Of a DNA stretch of 24,380 nt, positions 1-7,605 are shown one piece after another. Position 1 is the stretch's first letter, and each line of letters begins with the position of its first letter. Under the pieces are notes generated by a model. It made no database searches, was not told the origin of the DNA, and saw only the letters and a list, made by a program, of their open reading frames with translations. The translations under genes and the position numbers were made by a program. Origin of the DNA: Ectopseudomonas composti (GTDB taxonomy: Bacteria; Pseudomonadota; Gammaproteobacteria; Pseudomonadales; Pseudomonadaceae). The stretch is taken from assembly GCA_946886245.1 (NCBI GenBank), contig CAMPIF010000008.1, positions 1 to 24,380 of the forward strand, given 5' to 3'.

Positions 1-212
1 CGTTTGCTGGAGGCGGGGAAACGCTCGAGCTTTTCGGCAGGGCGAATCGGGCGCTTTACCAGTTCGCCGCCACAGTTCGGGCAGCGTAGCGCCAGCACGG
101 ATTCTGCACAGGAGCGGCAGAAGGTGCACTCGAAGGAGCAGATCAAGGCGTCAACACTGGCTGCCGGCAGATCGCAGTCGCAGTTCTCGCAATTGGGGCG
201 CAGTTCAAGCAT
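1..212 (-). CDS. DUF1272 family Cys-rich small protein (3' part cut by window edge)
   Basis: The first 70 codons are visible; the frame runs off the window start without a stop. Cysteines lie at residues 8, 11, 13, 25, 29, 32, 35, 44 and 47, in several CxxC pairs including CPNC, which suggests a double zinc-ribbon or RING-like metal-binding fold. The pattern LELRPNCE near the start and a late CPNCGGELV-type motif match the DUF1272 family of roughly 70-90 residue proteins. The family's function is unknown to me. The ATG at 212-210 is chosen because the Cys-rich domain begins immediately after it, although no good Shine-Dalgarno sequence precedes it. No neighbour context indicates a role. Confidence 0.8.
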   Translation of the reverse strand, partial: MLELRPNCENCDCDLPAASVDALICSFECTFCRSCAESVLALRCPNCGGELVKRPIRPAEKLERFPASSK

Positions 213-286
213 GGCGCAAGGCTCGGCACGGTGGGTGATTGCAGCAGTCTGCAGTCGCCGAGAGCTAAGCGCAACGAGCAAATCTG

Positions 287-305
287 GGGGCGCGCAAGGC
301 GCCCC
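287..305 (-). terminator. Possible intrinsic terminator of the 314-583 gene
   Basis: A 7-bp perfect GC-only stem (GGGGCGC / GCGCCCC) with a 5-nt loop lies 8 bp beyond the minus-strand stop codon at 316-314. On the minus strand only a short T run (ATTTG) follows, so termination is plausible but not textbook. Confidence 0.4.
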
Positions 306-313
306 GACAGGCT

Positions 314-583
314 TTACTCCGGCATGCTCCAAGGTGCCAGGTCGAAACCCTGGCGGCTCAACTCATCGCGCGAGCGCTGCAGTGCGTCTTCCAGCTGTTG
401 CGGGTCGCTGTAAGTAGCGCTGGAGAGCTGGGTGCGGCCGAGCAGGCGGGTGTTGGTGCGGTCGATGACGCTGATGCTGACGACGCCGGTGCCGTCCTGC
501 GGAGCCCAGGCCACGCACTGGAACGGGCGGAAGGCGCGATCGGCAATCAGCAGGGCTTCGTTGAAACGCAGCGGTGTGTTCAT
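314..583 (-). CDS. Small conserved hypothetical protein (89 aa)
   Basis: An 89-residue soluble protein with no signal peptide or membrane segment. I do not recognise a named domain. The middle reads as alternating beta-type sequence (CVAWAPQDGTGVVSISVIDR) and the C-terminal third is helical (LEDALQRSRDELSRQGF). The start at 583 is preferred over an upstream in-frame ATG at 628 because CGGAGAAACC sits at ribosome-binding distance in front of it. Coding is supported by GC-rich third positions and a terminator-like hairpin just past the stop. It stands alone between the DUF1272 gene and the catalase-like gene, both on the same strand, with 101 and 181 bp gaps. Function unknown. Confidence 0.65.
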   Translation of the reverse strand: MNTPLRFNEALLIADRAFRPFQCVAWAPQDGTGVVSISVIDRTNTRLLGRTQLSSATYSDPQQLEDALQRSRDELSRQGFDLAPWSMPE

Positions 584-610
584 GGGGTCGGTTTCTCCGA
601 GTTGATCCCA

Positions 611-656
611 ACATTCAATGGCGGCCAACCGGTTATTGATGTTGGCCTTTCAATGT
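611..656. repeat. Inverted repeat in the leader of the 314-583 gene
   Basis: GGCCAAC (623-629) pairs perfectly with GTTGGCC (641-647) across an 11-nt loop. Outer arms ACATTCA (611-617) and TCAATGT (650-656) pair at 6 of 7 positions. It lies 40-73 bp upstream of the ATG at 583, so on the minus strand it would sit in the 5' leader or promoter. On the plus strand it is followed only by TTT. Confidence 0.45.
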
Positions 657-764
657 GGTTGATGAACTCAGTCGCCCCATAAGTCACACATGCCTGAAAA
701 AAGTTTTATGACCGGCGTAGTGTGCCTTGATAAAAACTTCTGGCGTCTCGCCGGCTACAACTTT

Positions 765-1958
765 CTACTGCGAAAGTTCCACCTCTGTTTCTTGCGTAAG
801 TGGCTGCGGCGCAGCGCTGGCAGGGGCTGGGGCGTTGCGCTGATGACGATAGGCGCTTACCGCCTCATATACCGACTTGCGCAAACGGTTTATGCCACCG
901 ATAGGACGGTGTTCGGGAAGTGCATGCCAGGGGTTGAAGGACAAATTGTCGCAGAACAGGTTTTGTTCGCGGCTATCGAAGTCCTGAGGGTGTACGGTAA
1001 TACGCGCAACGCTCTCGAAGGGCGATATCTTTTCACTCCATTCGACTGTCGGATCTTCGATGGGCATGTAGGTCTGCGCGTTCTGTTTTTGCACCTGAAG
1101 TTCAAAACAGGCCGGTGCGCGGTCCAGTGACAACTGCTGGTAGAGCGCATTGCGCAGGAAGTTGGGCAAGTCAGTGTTTTGTTCCGGCAGCGCGTAGGGG
1201 GGGCAATTCTGCGGGGCCGGCACCACGCGATACTTGATGTTCAACTCACCGAGCTTGAACGGCGCAATGGAGTTGTAGGTAGTAGCCACCGGGCTCTCTG
1301 GTGCAGGAGCCAGGGTCTTCAGGGCGATGATCAGGTGGCGTGCTTCCCAGGTGCGTGGGTCCCAGCTGGGGAAGAACGCCAGGGCCTTCTTGCCATCGGC
1401 CTGGGCGGCGAAGTTGGTGCGGTATTCAGCCACGTCGCGAACGAAGAAGGCCGGATGGTTGAACATCACGAAATCCTGCTCGCCAGCATGCGCCGGGCTC
1501 TTCATGAGCTTCTCGCCAGGCACATCGAGCAACTTGATGGCCATGCCGCGCGCATCGCGGGCACGGTCGAACTGCGGGTAGGCATTGCCGTTGGAGAGGC
1601 GCATCCAGGCCTGCCAGGTGTGCCCCGGCTCACTGAACACACCCTGGCGCAGTGACTCATCCAGTGTATCGAGCACTTGCACCTCGGCTTTGACACAGCC
1701 GTGGGCCTTGGCATGGGCATCGCGCAGCACGCGGGTGTTGTCGCGGTGCTGCTCGACGATGCGTACAGCATCTTCGATGATCAGTCTGCTCAATGCCGCT
1801 TCATCCGGCGCGATCTGCTCTTGCGTGGAGACCGGGCCGGAGAATTTCCAGGCGTAATAGGCTTCGCCCAATCCCCAGCCAGCCAGGCCGACCAGGGCGA
1901 CGGTGAGCAGCAGTTTGCCGAGCAGACGGCCGAGCCAGAGCCAGAAGCGTTTCAACAT
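765..1958 (-). CDS. Membrane-anchored catalase-fold heme protein (SrpA / y4iL-like)
   Basis: A 397-residue protein. Residues 1-37 are a basic N-terminus plus one hydrophobic helix (about 14-33), consistent with a periplasm-facing anchor or signal. The rest resembles the short catalase-related heme proteins rather than full-size catalase. Visible marks are KAHGCVKAEV at 85-94, with His86 as the presumed distal heme histidine, and near the end NPWHALPEHRP followed by R360-x3-Y364, the usual proximal heme-tyrosine motif. Such proteins may be peroxidases, catalases or fatty-acid hydroperoxide enzymes; which applies here cannot be read from sequence. The start has AAGGA 8 nt upstream. It lies 36 bp downstream of the di-heme cytochrome gene on the same strand, so co-transcription is likely and a joint redox role is inferred. 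Confidence 0.82.
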   Translation of the reverse strand: MLKRFWLWLGRLLGKLLLTVALVGLAGWGLGEAYYAWKFSGPVSTQEQIAPDEAALSRLIIEDAVRIVEQHRDNTRVLRDAHAKAHGCVKAEVQVLDTLDESLRQGVFSEPGHTWQAWMRLSNGNAYPQFDRARDARGMAIKLLDVPGEKLMKSPAHAGEQDFVMFNHPAFFVRDVAEYRTNFAAQADGKKALAFFPSWDPRTWEARHLIIALKTLAPAPESPVATTYNSIAPFKLGELNIKYRVVPAPQNCPPYALPEQNTDLPNFLRNALYQQLSLDRAPACFELQVQKQNAQTYMPIEDPTVEWSEKISPFESVARITVHPQDFDSREQNLFCDNLSFNPWHALPEHRPIGGINRLRKSVYEAVSAYRHQRNAPAPASAAPQPLTQETEVELSQ

Positions 1959-1994
1959 CGTTGCAATCCTTGTTCTCGAACCTGTTGGTTGAAA

Positions 1995-3869
1995 TCAGCC
2001 TTCGCAGCTCGGACCGGGCGTCCAGGCTTGTACCGGCACGTCACTGAGCCGGGTTTCCAGGTCAGCGTTACCGAGCACCTTGAGGTATTCGATCAGCGCC
2101 AGGCGCTCGTCCGGCGCCAAGGCGCGCCCGATGACGCCTTCCTGGCGGCAGCCATCGCGGAACTCATGGCCACCATTGCCGTTGCCGGTAACGCGGGTAT
2201 CGAGCAGGAAACCACCTGGAAACTTGTCGCTGCGATAGCCCACGCGTACCGGGTCGAATTCGAAGTCGCCGACCCAGAACCGGGCCTGCCGCTCGTATAC
2301 GGGAGAGAGCAGTTCGAACAGGTTGGGTACCGAGCCGTTGTGCAGGAAGGGCGGGGTCGCCCAGATGCCGTCGAGTGGACGGGCCTTGTAGCCGCGCTTT
2401 TCCTGTACGCCGATGGGCAGGCCATAGCCATCCATTTCCTTGCGCTGTTGTGGTCCGATACCGGCGTCCTGATAGGCGCGGTTTTCCACGTAGGCGGTGA
2501 TATAGGCCAGGCCCTTGGCGCTGGAAATGCTCTTGAAATCGACCTCATCGAGGCTGGAGCCGAACAGTTTCACATCCAGGCGCGACAGTTCAGCCTTGGT
2601 CCAGCCCAGACGGCTGATGTCGAAACGATGGTCAGCGATGTTGTCGGCGGTAGTCGGGTCGGTGCCGACGATGCTGGTCGGTACGACACGCATCTTCCAC
2701 TCAGGGTCGCGCGACGGTGCCAGGCGCTGCTCGCGCGGCTTGGGATCGGGGGCATGGCAATAGGCGCAATTCTCGGTGTAGAGCGCTTTGCCACGACTGG
2801 CCAGCGGCAGATCCACCTTGCCGAATACAGCCTCTGGCCACTTGGGTGGCTGCAGTCGTTTCAAGGTTTCCTCCAGGGTGTAAAGGTCATGCAGGCGCAC
2901 GCTGGAGGCGTAGCGATCAGCCTTGGCGACGCCTTTGCCATGTTCGTCGAGCAGATGCAGGCTGGCGCCGACGCCAAGGGCTTCGCCAACGTTGCGCGCC
3001 ATCGGCTGCATGGCCGAGCCATTCCATTGCACCCAGTCGAATTTCCAGATATCCCAGAGTTGCGGGTAGCTGACCGGGGCATTCGCGACGCGGTAGTTGG
3101 CGTCATCCAGAACATCACCAAACACGGTATTGGCGATACGACCGAATGCATCGGTACGGCCAAAACCTTCTTCGGTCGGATACAGGCCGCGGTGCCAGTC
3201 GTTGAAGGCGGTCGCCAGCAGCCGGTCGAGCACGTGCTTGAAATCTTCGCGCAGTTGATCACGGCCCTGTGGGTACTGATCACCCAGGACTTGCTGGGCG
3301 AAACGACGGAATTTCAGTGGATTGTAATAGGTGAAGGCCATGCTCATACCCAGCGCCTGGCCAAAGCCGCCGCCACGCAGGGTCGGCACGGTGGAGGCCA
3401 GCGAGTGCAGGGCTGCACCGCCGTCGATACGTACGGCCTGGCCTTTGTAGCGCAGCTCGCCGGTATGGCAGGCGGCGCAGCTGATATCGAGGAAGTGTTC
3501 GCCGCTTTCGCTGTCCTGGTGACGGGTAAAGCCGACTGGCAGATTGCCGGGATTCAGATCGCTTGGCCGCTGCCCGGGATCGGTGAGAAAACCGAAGCGG
3601 GCCAGATAATCGAGGCGGGCGAATTTCTCGGTGCCGAACGGCATTTCCAGCGCGCTGAACCAGTCATAGCGCAGGCCTTTAACCGTGGTGCCCTGTGGCG
3701 TGTAGTAATAGGTCTGGCGCTGCTCCTCGCTCCACTGGTCCAGATAGTGCAGCTCACTGGGCTGCTGATAGGTCGGGAGGTTGGGGTTGGCCACGTAATA
3801 CAACGCCACCGCCAGGCCGATCAGTGCCAGCAAAATGACGAATTTCAGGGTGCGGCGCAGCAGACGCAT
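1995..3869 (-). CDS. Di-heme c-type cytochrome, RoxA / di-heme peroxidase-like
   Basis: A 624-residue exported cytochrome. The N-terminus MRLLRRTLKF plus a hydrophobic stretch to about residue 27 is a signal anchor or signal peptide. Two covalent heme sites are present: CAACH at 131-135 and CAYCH at 368-372. The spacing of about 237 residues, the total length, and motifs such as SALEMPFG (72-79), PTLRGGGFG (162-170) and PPFLHNGSVPNLFELL (506-521) resemble the RoxA/RoxB rubber-oxygenase and MauG-like di-heme peroxidase group. Known members oxidise polyisoprene or use peroxide; homologues in non-rubber degraders have no settled substrate, so I do not claim rubber cleavage. It is first in an apparent two-gene operon with the catalase-like gene. 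A regulator gene is divergent across a 227-bp intergenic region. It should require the cytochrome c maturation machinery. Confidence 0.82.
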   Translation of the reverse strand: MRLLRRTLKFVILLALIGLAVALYYVANPNLPTYQQPSELHYLDQWSEEQRQTYYYTPQGTTVKGLRYDWFSALEMPFGTEKFARLDYLARFGFLTDPGQRPSDLNPGNLPVGFTRHQDSESGEHFLDISCAACHTGELRYKGQAVRIDGGAALHSLASTVPTLRGGGFGQALGMSMAFTYYNPLKFRRFAQQVLGDQYPQGRDQLREDFKHVLDRLLATAFNDWHRGLYPTEEGFGRTDAFGRIANTVFGDVLDDANYRVANAPVSYPQLWDIWKFDWVQWNGSAMQPMARNVGEALGVGASLHLLDEHGKGVAKADRYASSVRLHDLYTLEETLKRLQPPKWPEAVFGKVDLPLASRGKALYTENCAYCHAPDPKPREQRLAPSRDPEWKMRVVPTSIVGTDPTTADNIADHRFDISRLGWTKAELSRLDVKLFGSSLDEVDFKSISSAKGLAYITAYVENRAYQDAGIGPQQRKEMDGYGLPIGVQEKRGYKARPLDGIWATPPFLHNGSVPNLFELLSPVYERQARFWVGDFEFDPVRVGYRSDKFPGGFLLDTRVTGNGNGGHEFRDGCRQEGVIGRALAPDERLALIEYLKVLGNADLETRLSDVPVQAWTPGPSCEG

Positions 3870-4041
3870 CAGAGACTTCCTTGTAGCGTTCTTATTAATC
3901 GGCCTGTTATGCCAATACTGCAGGCTATTGGCAAGGTGCCATCGCCGTGATCATGAAAACTCTTCAATAACCAGCCGGAACAACGCATATAGAGAAATGA
4001 TCCATGAAGCGTCAAAGTTCTTGCTAGCTTTACGTTTGCGA

Positions 4042-4087
4042 GCGCCAAATTGTTGTTTTTATTGGAATTACAAAATAATGGCGCCAA
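4042..4087 (+). promoter_or_regulatory. GCGCCAA repeats in the divergent cytochrome/regulator intergenic region
   Basis: GCGCCAA occurs at 4042-4048 and again at 4081-4087, 39 bp apart. TGGCGC (4079-4084) also forms an inverted partner to GCGCCA (4042-4047). The segment between is AT-rich (TTGTTGTTTTTATTGG) and ends at AAGGA, the ribosome-binding site of the downstream regulator. This arrangement would suit an autoregulatory operator, but that is inference. No convincing -24/-12 sigma-54 element was found in the rest of 3870-4096. Confidence 0.3.
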
Positions 4088-4096
4088 GGATGGAGT

Positions 4097-5311
4097 ATGT
4101 TGGAGGCTGTTTCCGTCGCATCCCGGCAATTACTCGTGCTCGATCCGTTCGAGGCATGCGAAGCGCTGTTTCAGCCGCTGCAGGCCGCTGGCTGGAGCGT
4201 GCAGCGCTGCACGCCAGAAATGCTCAATGGCCATGCAGGCGATGCACTCCTGCTTCACCTCGATCAGCAGCCTGGTCATGCATTGCTCAAGCAACTGCAG
4301 CTGACAGAGCTGGGTTGCATCGTGCTGGCGGATGCCGAGCGATTGATGCAGGCCGGGGCTGATGAGTTGGTCGGTGAATGGTGTTTCGCCGCGCTGACAT
4401 TGCCAGTGGAAATGCCCCGGTTGCTGGAAACCTTGCAACAGGCGCAGGCAACCACTCGCTTGCGCAGATTAAAAAACGACGGACGACAGGCGCCGCAGTT
4501 TTTGGGCAATTGCGCTGCAGCGCGCAGTCTGCGTCGACAGCTGGATAGCCTGAGTCGTATCGATGGGCCGCTGCTTGTCAGCGGGGAGCGCGGCAGCGGC
4601 AAGCATCTTCTGGCACGCTTGCTCCACCAGCGTTCATCTTTTGCAGCCCAGGCCATGCGCGTTATCGACTGCGCCGAGCCTTTCGACGGCGTGGCTCTCG
4701 CCGCATCCAGCGTCACCAGCGTGCTGCTCGAAAACGCCTCTCGGCTTTCCGAGGTGGACCAGCAAAGGTTGCTGGACTACCTGCAGCGCCATCCTCGAGC
4801 GCATCTGTTGACCCTGGACCGAGGCGAGTTGGTGCAGGCCATGCAGCAGGGACGTTTCAGACGGGATCTGTTTCATCGATTGGCGGCGCAACAGCTGCAA
4901 ACGCCGAATCTGCGTGAGCATCCCGGTGATCTGTCGCTGCTGGCCGAGCATTTCGCCAAACAGCACGGGGCAATGATCGGGCGGCATCATCGGCGTTTCA
5001 GCGAAGAAGCGATAGACGCCATGATCAGCCATCCCTGGCCAGGCAATGTGCGCGAGCTGCACAATCGCGTGGTCCGCGCACTGGTGCTGGCTCAAGGACG
5101 ACAGATTCTTGCAGCCGACCTTGGCTTGCGCCCGGCACAGGCCAGCATCGACGCCCCGGTGACGCTGGAGGACTACATACTGCGCGCCGAACGGCAGGCG
5201 CTGAACGACGTCCTAGGCCGCTACACCAACAACATGAGCCAGGCAGCGCGGACGCTCGGGGTGTCGCGACCAACCTTCTATCGCTTGCTGCACAAGCATC
5301 GCCTGCGCTGA
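4097..5311 (+). CDS. Fis-family regulator with degenerate sigma-54-type AAA+ domain
   Basis: A 404-residue regulator. Residues 1-125 look like a degenerate receiver-type domain (QLLVLDPFEACEAL near the start). Residues 133-345 are a shortened AAA+ domain: Walker A GERGSGKH at 163-170, RFRRDLFHRL at 253-262 in the arginine-finger region, and PWPGNVREL at 313-321. Residues 355-404 are a Fis-type HTH (SQAARTLGVSRPTFYRLLHK). Between Walker A and the Walker B position only about 40 residues remain. The GAFTGA loop that contacts sigma-54 is absent, and the usual LDE reads LLEN (210-213). By analogy with GAFTGA-less family members such as TyrR-like regulators, it may act with sigma-70 or as a repressor. 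AAGGATGGAGT precedes the ATG. Divergent position suggests control of the cytochrome/catalase genes. Confidence 0.85.
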   Translation: MLEAVSVASRQLLVLDPFEACEALFQPLQAAGWSVQRCTPEMLNGHAGDALLLHLDQQPGHALLKQLQLTELGCIVLADAERLMQAGADELVGEWCFAALTLPVEMPRLLETLQQAQATTRLRRLKNDGRQAPQFLGNCAAARSLRRQLDSLSRIDGPLLVSGERGSGKHLLARLLHQRSSFAAQAMRVIDCAEPFDGVALAASSVTSVLLENASRLSEVDQQRLLDYLQRHPRAHLLTLDRGELVQAMQQGRFRRDLFHRLAAQQLQTPNLREHPGDLSLLAEHFAKQHGAMIGRHHRRFSEEAIDAMISHPWPGNVRELHNRVVRALVLAQGRQILAADLGLRPAQASIDAPVTLEDYILRAERQALNDVLGRYTNNMSQAARTLGVSRPTFYRLLHKHRLR

Positions 5312-5380
5312 GGCTCATGGCTGTAACGCTCGAGAAACACTGCTAAGGTGCTCGGCACACCTATCGCCAAGGAGATCGTC

Positions 5381-5848
5381 ATGCACCCGTTCGACGCCAA
5401 GAAGCCGCCGCAACTGGCCGTGTTGCTGGGTTATGCCGGGCTGGTGCCATTCGTTGGCGGTGCGCTGGGCATCTGGGTGATTCCCATCGGCTGGCGGCCT
5501 TTCGTGCTGGATGCATTGCTGGATTTCGCTGCCGTGATCCTGGCCTTCATGGGCGCCATTCACTGGGGGCTGGCGATGCGTGCGGAGGAAACCGACGAGA
5601 AGGCCAAGTTGCAGCTGGGGCTTTCGGTGATTCCACCCTTGCTGGGCTGGGCTGCACTGGCTGGCGGACTGCCGATAGGCTTGTCGCTGCCGATTTTCCT
5701 TTTTGCCTTTATCGGTCTGTATCTGGCGGACATGCACGCCGTACGCGTCGAACTGGCGCCGCAATGGTATCCGGCACTACGTACGCCACTGACGCTGGTG
5801 GTGTGCCTGAGCCTGTTAGTGGCCTGGGCCAGCGTCCTGATCCGCTGA
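5381..5848 (+). CDS. DUF3429 family inner-membrane protein
   Basis: A 155-residue protein with about four to five hydrophobic segments (roughly 11-33, 40-62, 78-95, 97-116 and 131-153). The motif AFMGAIHWGLAM (about 55-66) is typical of DUF3429 proteins. Function is unknown. The ATG at 5381 is chosen because AAGGAG sits 6 nt upstream; an in-frame ATG at 5348 lacks such a site and would add 11 residues before the family-like N-terminus. The gene follows the Fis-type regulator by 69 bp with no clear terminator between them. It converges on the NadR-like gene with a 33-bp tail-to-tail coding overlap. Confidence 0.85.
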   Translation: MHPFDAKKPPQLAVLLGYAGLVPFVGGALGIWVIPIGWRPFVLDALLDFAAVILAFMGAIHWGLAMRAEETDEKAKLQLGLSVIPPLLGWAALAGGLPIGLSLPIFLFAFIGLYLADMHAVRVELAPQWYPALRTPLTLVVCLSLLVAWASVLIR

Positions 5849-6367
5849 GCCGAGCAGCATCGCGACCTGCTTCAGCGCTGCCTGGCGTCGTTCGTCCCAG
5901 CCACCTGAAAGTTCGCAGAAACGCTGCCCGTTACCCTGCAGCCAGCCGCGGCAGGCCTGATGAAAGGCCTGCCGCTCTGCCAGCTGTGGCTGGCAACGCT
6001 GGCCATCTTCGATCCACGGCACGCCAGCGGGGTCGAGCAACAGATGCTGGTCGTAGTGGCGCGCGCGCAACTCGGCCTCCAGCCACTGCGGACAGGCGCC
6101 GAACAGGCACCGGCTCCAGAGCATGTTGCTCAGCAGGTGCGTGTCGAGGATCAGCAGCGGCGGCCTGGCTGCCCGCGCAGCATCCTCCCAGGCCAGTTGA
6201 CCGCGAGCGATCTCGTCGATGTCTGCGTAGCAGGTATCGCGCTGCTGCTCGTCGATGAAGTGGCGCACGTACTCGCCCACCACAATGCCCCCAAAACGCG
6301 CCTGTATGTGCGCCGCCAGCCAGCTTTTGCCGCTGGACTCCGGCCCGGTCAGCACCAGCACCTTCAT
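5816..6367 (-). CDS. NadR-like AAA family ATPase, probable nicotinamide riboside kinase
   Basis: A 183-residue P-loop protein starting MKVLVLTGPESSGKSW, with the P-loop GPESSGKS at 8-15. It also has VGEYVRHFID (about 29-38) and a Walker B-like LLILDTHLL (about 76-84). These match the ribosylnicotinamide-kinase domain of NadR (AAA_28 group), without the NadR adenylyltransferase or HTH parts. The expected reaction is ATP-dependent phosphorylation of nicotinamide riboside to NMN in the cytosol. The start at 6367 overlaps the pnuC stop as ATGA, implying translational coupling; a longer in-frame start at 6409 would lie inside pnuC and is rejected. Pairing with the transporter gene strongly supports NAD salvage. 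Confidence 0.88.
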   Translation of the reverse strand: MKVLVLTGPESSGKSWLAAHIQARFGGIVVGEYVRHFIDEQQRDTCYADIDEIARGQLAWEDAARAARPPLLILDTHLLSNMLWSRCLFGACPQWLEAELRARHYDQHLLLDPAGVPWIEDGQRCQPQLAERQAFHQACRGWLQGNGQRFCELSGGWDERRQAALKQVAMLLGSADQDAGPGH

Positions 6368-6933
6368 GGCGCGCACTGCAACGCCGGGTCGCGGCGCCAG
6401 CTCAGCCAACCACTGACGGCCAACGCGGTGAAGGCGGCGTAGAGACCCGCAGTCAGATACAGCTCGCTATAGAGGAAGAAGGCCACGTAGCAGAGGTCGA
6501 CGATTACCCAAAGTACCCAGCATTGCAGGCGTTTCTGCGCCATCCACAATTGTGCGACCAGGCTGAATGCGGTCAGCGCCGAATCCAGCCAGGGTGAGCT
6601 GGCGTCGGTGTAGGTCGCCATGAGATAGCCGAGCAGCCCGGTACCGAGCGCGCCGATCAGTAGCCCAGTCAGGACTGCGACCGCGCTCAGGCGGCTGACA
6701 TTGCGCCCATCGTGGCGTTCGCCGCCACGGGTCCACTGCCACCAGCCGTAGAGCTGCAGCGCAGCGAACAACAGTTGCAGGAGCAGGTTGGAATACAGCC
6801 GCCAGTCATGGAACAGCCAGGCGTAGAGCAACACCATGATCAGGCCGATGGGCCAGCACCAGGGGTTCTGTCTGACGGTCAGCCAGACGGCGACGATGCC
6901 GAGTCCGGCGGCAACGAGTTCGAGCCAGGACAT
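6364..6933 (-). CDS. pnuC: Nicotinamide riboside transporter PnuC
   Basis: A 189-residue inner-membrane protein with about seven hydrophobic helices. Recognisable PnuC features are the N-terminal SWLELVAAGLGIVAVWLTVR, the RQNPWCWPIG segment, YGWWQWTRGG in the middle, and a W- and Y-rich C-terminal half (WVLWVIVDLCYVAFF). PnuC facilitates uptake of nicotinamide riboside, trapped by the kinase encoded immediately downstream with an ATGA overlap. The ATG at 6933 has GAGGA about 7 nt upstream and the family-typical start; the in-frame ATG at 6990 would add a polar 19-residue extension. It lies 50 bp after the upstream hypothetical gene. No riboswitch-like structure was recognised in that 50-bp gap. 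Confidence 0.9.
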   Translation of the reverse strand: MSWLELVAAGLGIVAVWLTVRQNPWCWPIGLIMVLLYAWLFHDWRLYSNLLLQLLFAALQLYGWWQWTRGGERHDGRNVSRLSAVAVLTGLLIGALGTGLLGYLMATYTDASSPWLDSALTAFSLVAQLWMAQKRLQCWVLWVIVDLCYVAFFLYSELYLTAGLYAAFTALAVSGWLSWRRDPALQCAP

Positions 6934-6983
6934 CCGGCGTCCTCGAATCAGGAAAGGGTGGCGATTGTACTGATGCAGGCGAC

Positions 6984-7598
6984 TCAGCACACCAGGCTGT
7001 CGGCTTGTCGATAGAGCATCAGCAGCTTGCGGGTGATGGTTTGCTGGATGTCGTCGCGCTCGAAGCTGGACAGTCGTTCCAGGCGTGCCAGTTGCAAGCG
7101 ATGCAAGTGGATATAGGGCATCTGCTGGTCGAATTCGCGCAGGTCGCCTTTCATCAATACCGGCAAGAACAGATCACCAATTTTCTTCTGGTTGCTGATG
7201 ATCTGCGCCAGTGCCGGTTTGAAGGGCATGGTCTTGGGCGCCGGCCCGCCATCCTTGATCTGGGTGCTGAGCAAGAGCCCCGGCTTGCCCATGACCTTGC
7301 CCGGCAACACGCACAGGCCGGTCTTGCGGATGGCCTGGCTGTCGATGCCGTGCAGGGTGTCGTGGAAGGCGTAGGGGTTGGGCAGCACCACCATCTTGCG
7401 CCCGAGATCGGTGGGGAAGTGCAGGCTGTAGTTGGTGTATAGCTGCCCTACCGATTCGGAATAGACGCACAGGCGATTCTCGAACAGCTTGATGAAACGC
7501 TCGGCCAGCTCGCGACGGGCCATGCTGTCCAGGTCCCAGATCAGGTCCTGGTTCTGCGGCCGACTGAAATCGACCTCCTGATGTTGCATGCTGCTCAT
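6984..7598 (-). CDS. Hypothetical protein (204 aa) between chemoreceptor and pnuC
   Basis: I do not recognise a family. The product is a soluble, mostly charged protein without signal peptide or membrane helix. It has a central segment rich in Gly, Pro and Leu (KTGLCVLPGKVMGKPGLLL) and a helical, Arg-rich C-terminal third (LQLARLERLSSFERDDIQQT). The ATG at 7598 is preferred: it lies 7 bp beyond the chemoreceptor stop, with only a weak GAGTCGAG in front. A TTG at 7625 and an ATG at 7589 are alternatives. The tight spacing suggests co-transcription with the chemoreceptor and possibly with pnuC 50 bp downstream. No function can be assigned from context. Confidence 0.75.
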   Translation of the reverse strand: MSSMQHQEVDFSRPQNQDLIWDLDSMARRELAERFIKLFENRLCVYSESVGQLYTNYSLHFPTDLGRKMVVLPNPYAFHDTLHGIDSQAIRKTGLCVLPGKVMGKPGLLLSTQIKDGGPAPKTMPFKPALAQIISNQKKIGDLFLPVLMKGDLREFDQQMPYIHLHRLQLARLERLSSFERDDIQQTITRKLLMLYRQADSLVC

Positions 7599-7605
7599 GC
7601 TCGAC

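Noticed and set aside
759..778. AACTTTC / GAAAGTT inverted repeat over the catalase-like stop codon
   Set aside because: The stem is AT-rich, overlaps the coding end, and has no T run directly after it on the minus strand. I could not support a terminator here, although TTTTT occurs further on near 734-738.
1677..3950. A long open frame (757 codons) on the plus strand
   Set aside because: It is antisense to the catalase-like and cytochrome genes, which have clear heme motifs and ribosome-binding sites. High GC with biased third positions keeps the opposite frame open.
3870..4096. Sigma-54 promoter upstream of the cytochrome gene
   Set aside because: Searched because the divergent regulator resembles sigma-54 activators. 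TGGCACC is present on the minus strand, but no TTGC falls at the required spacing.
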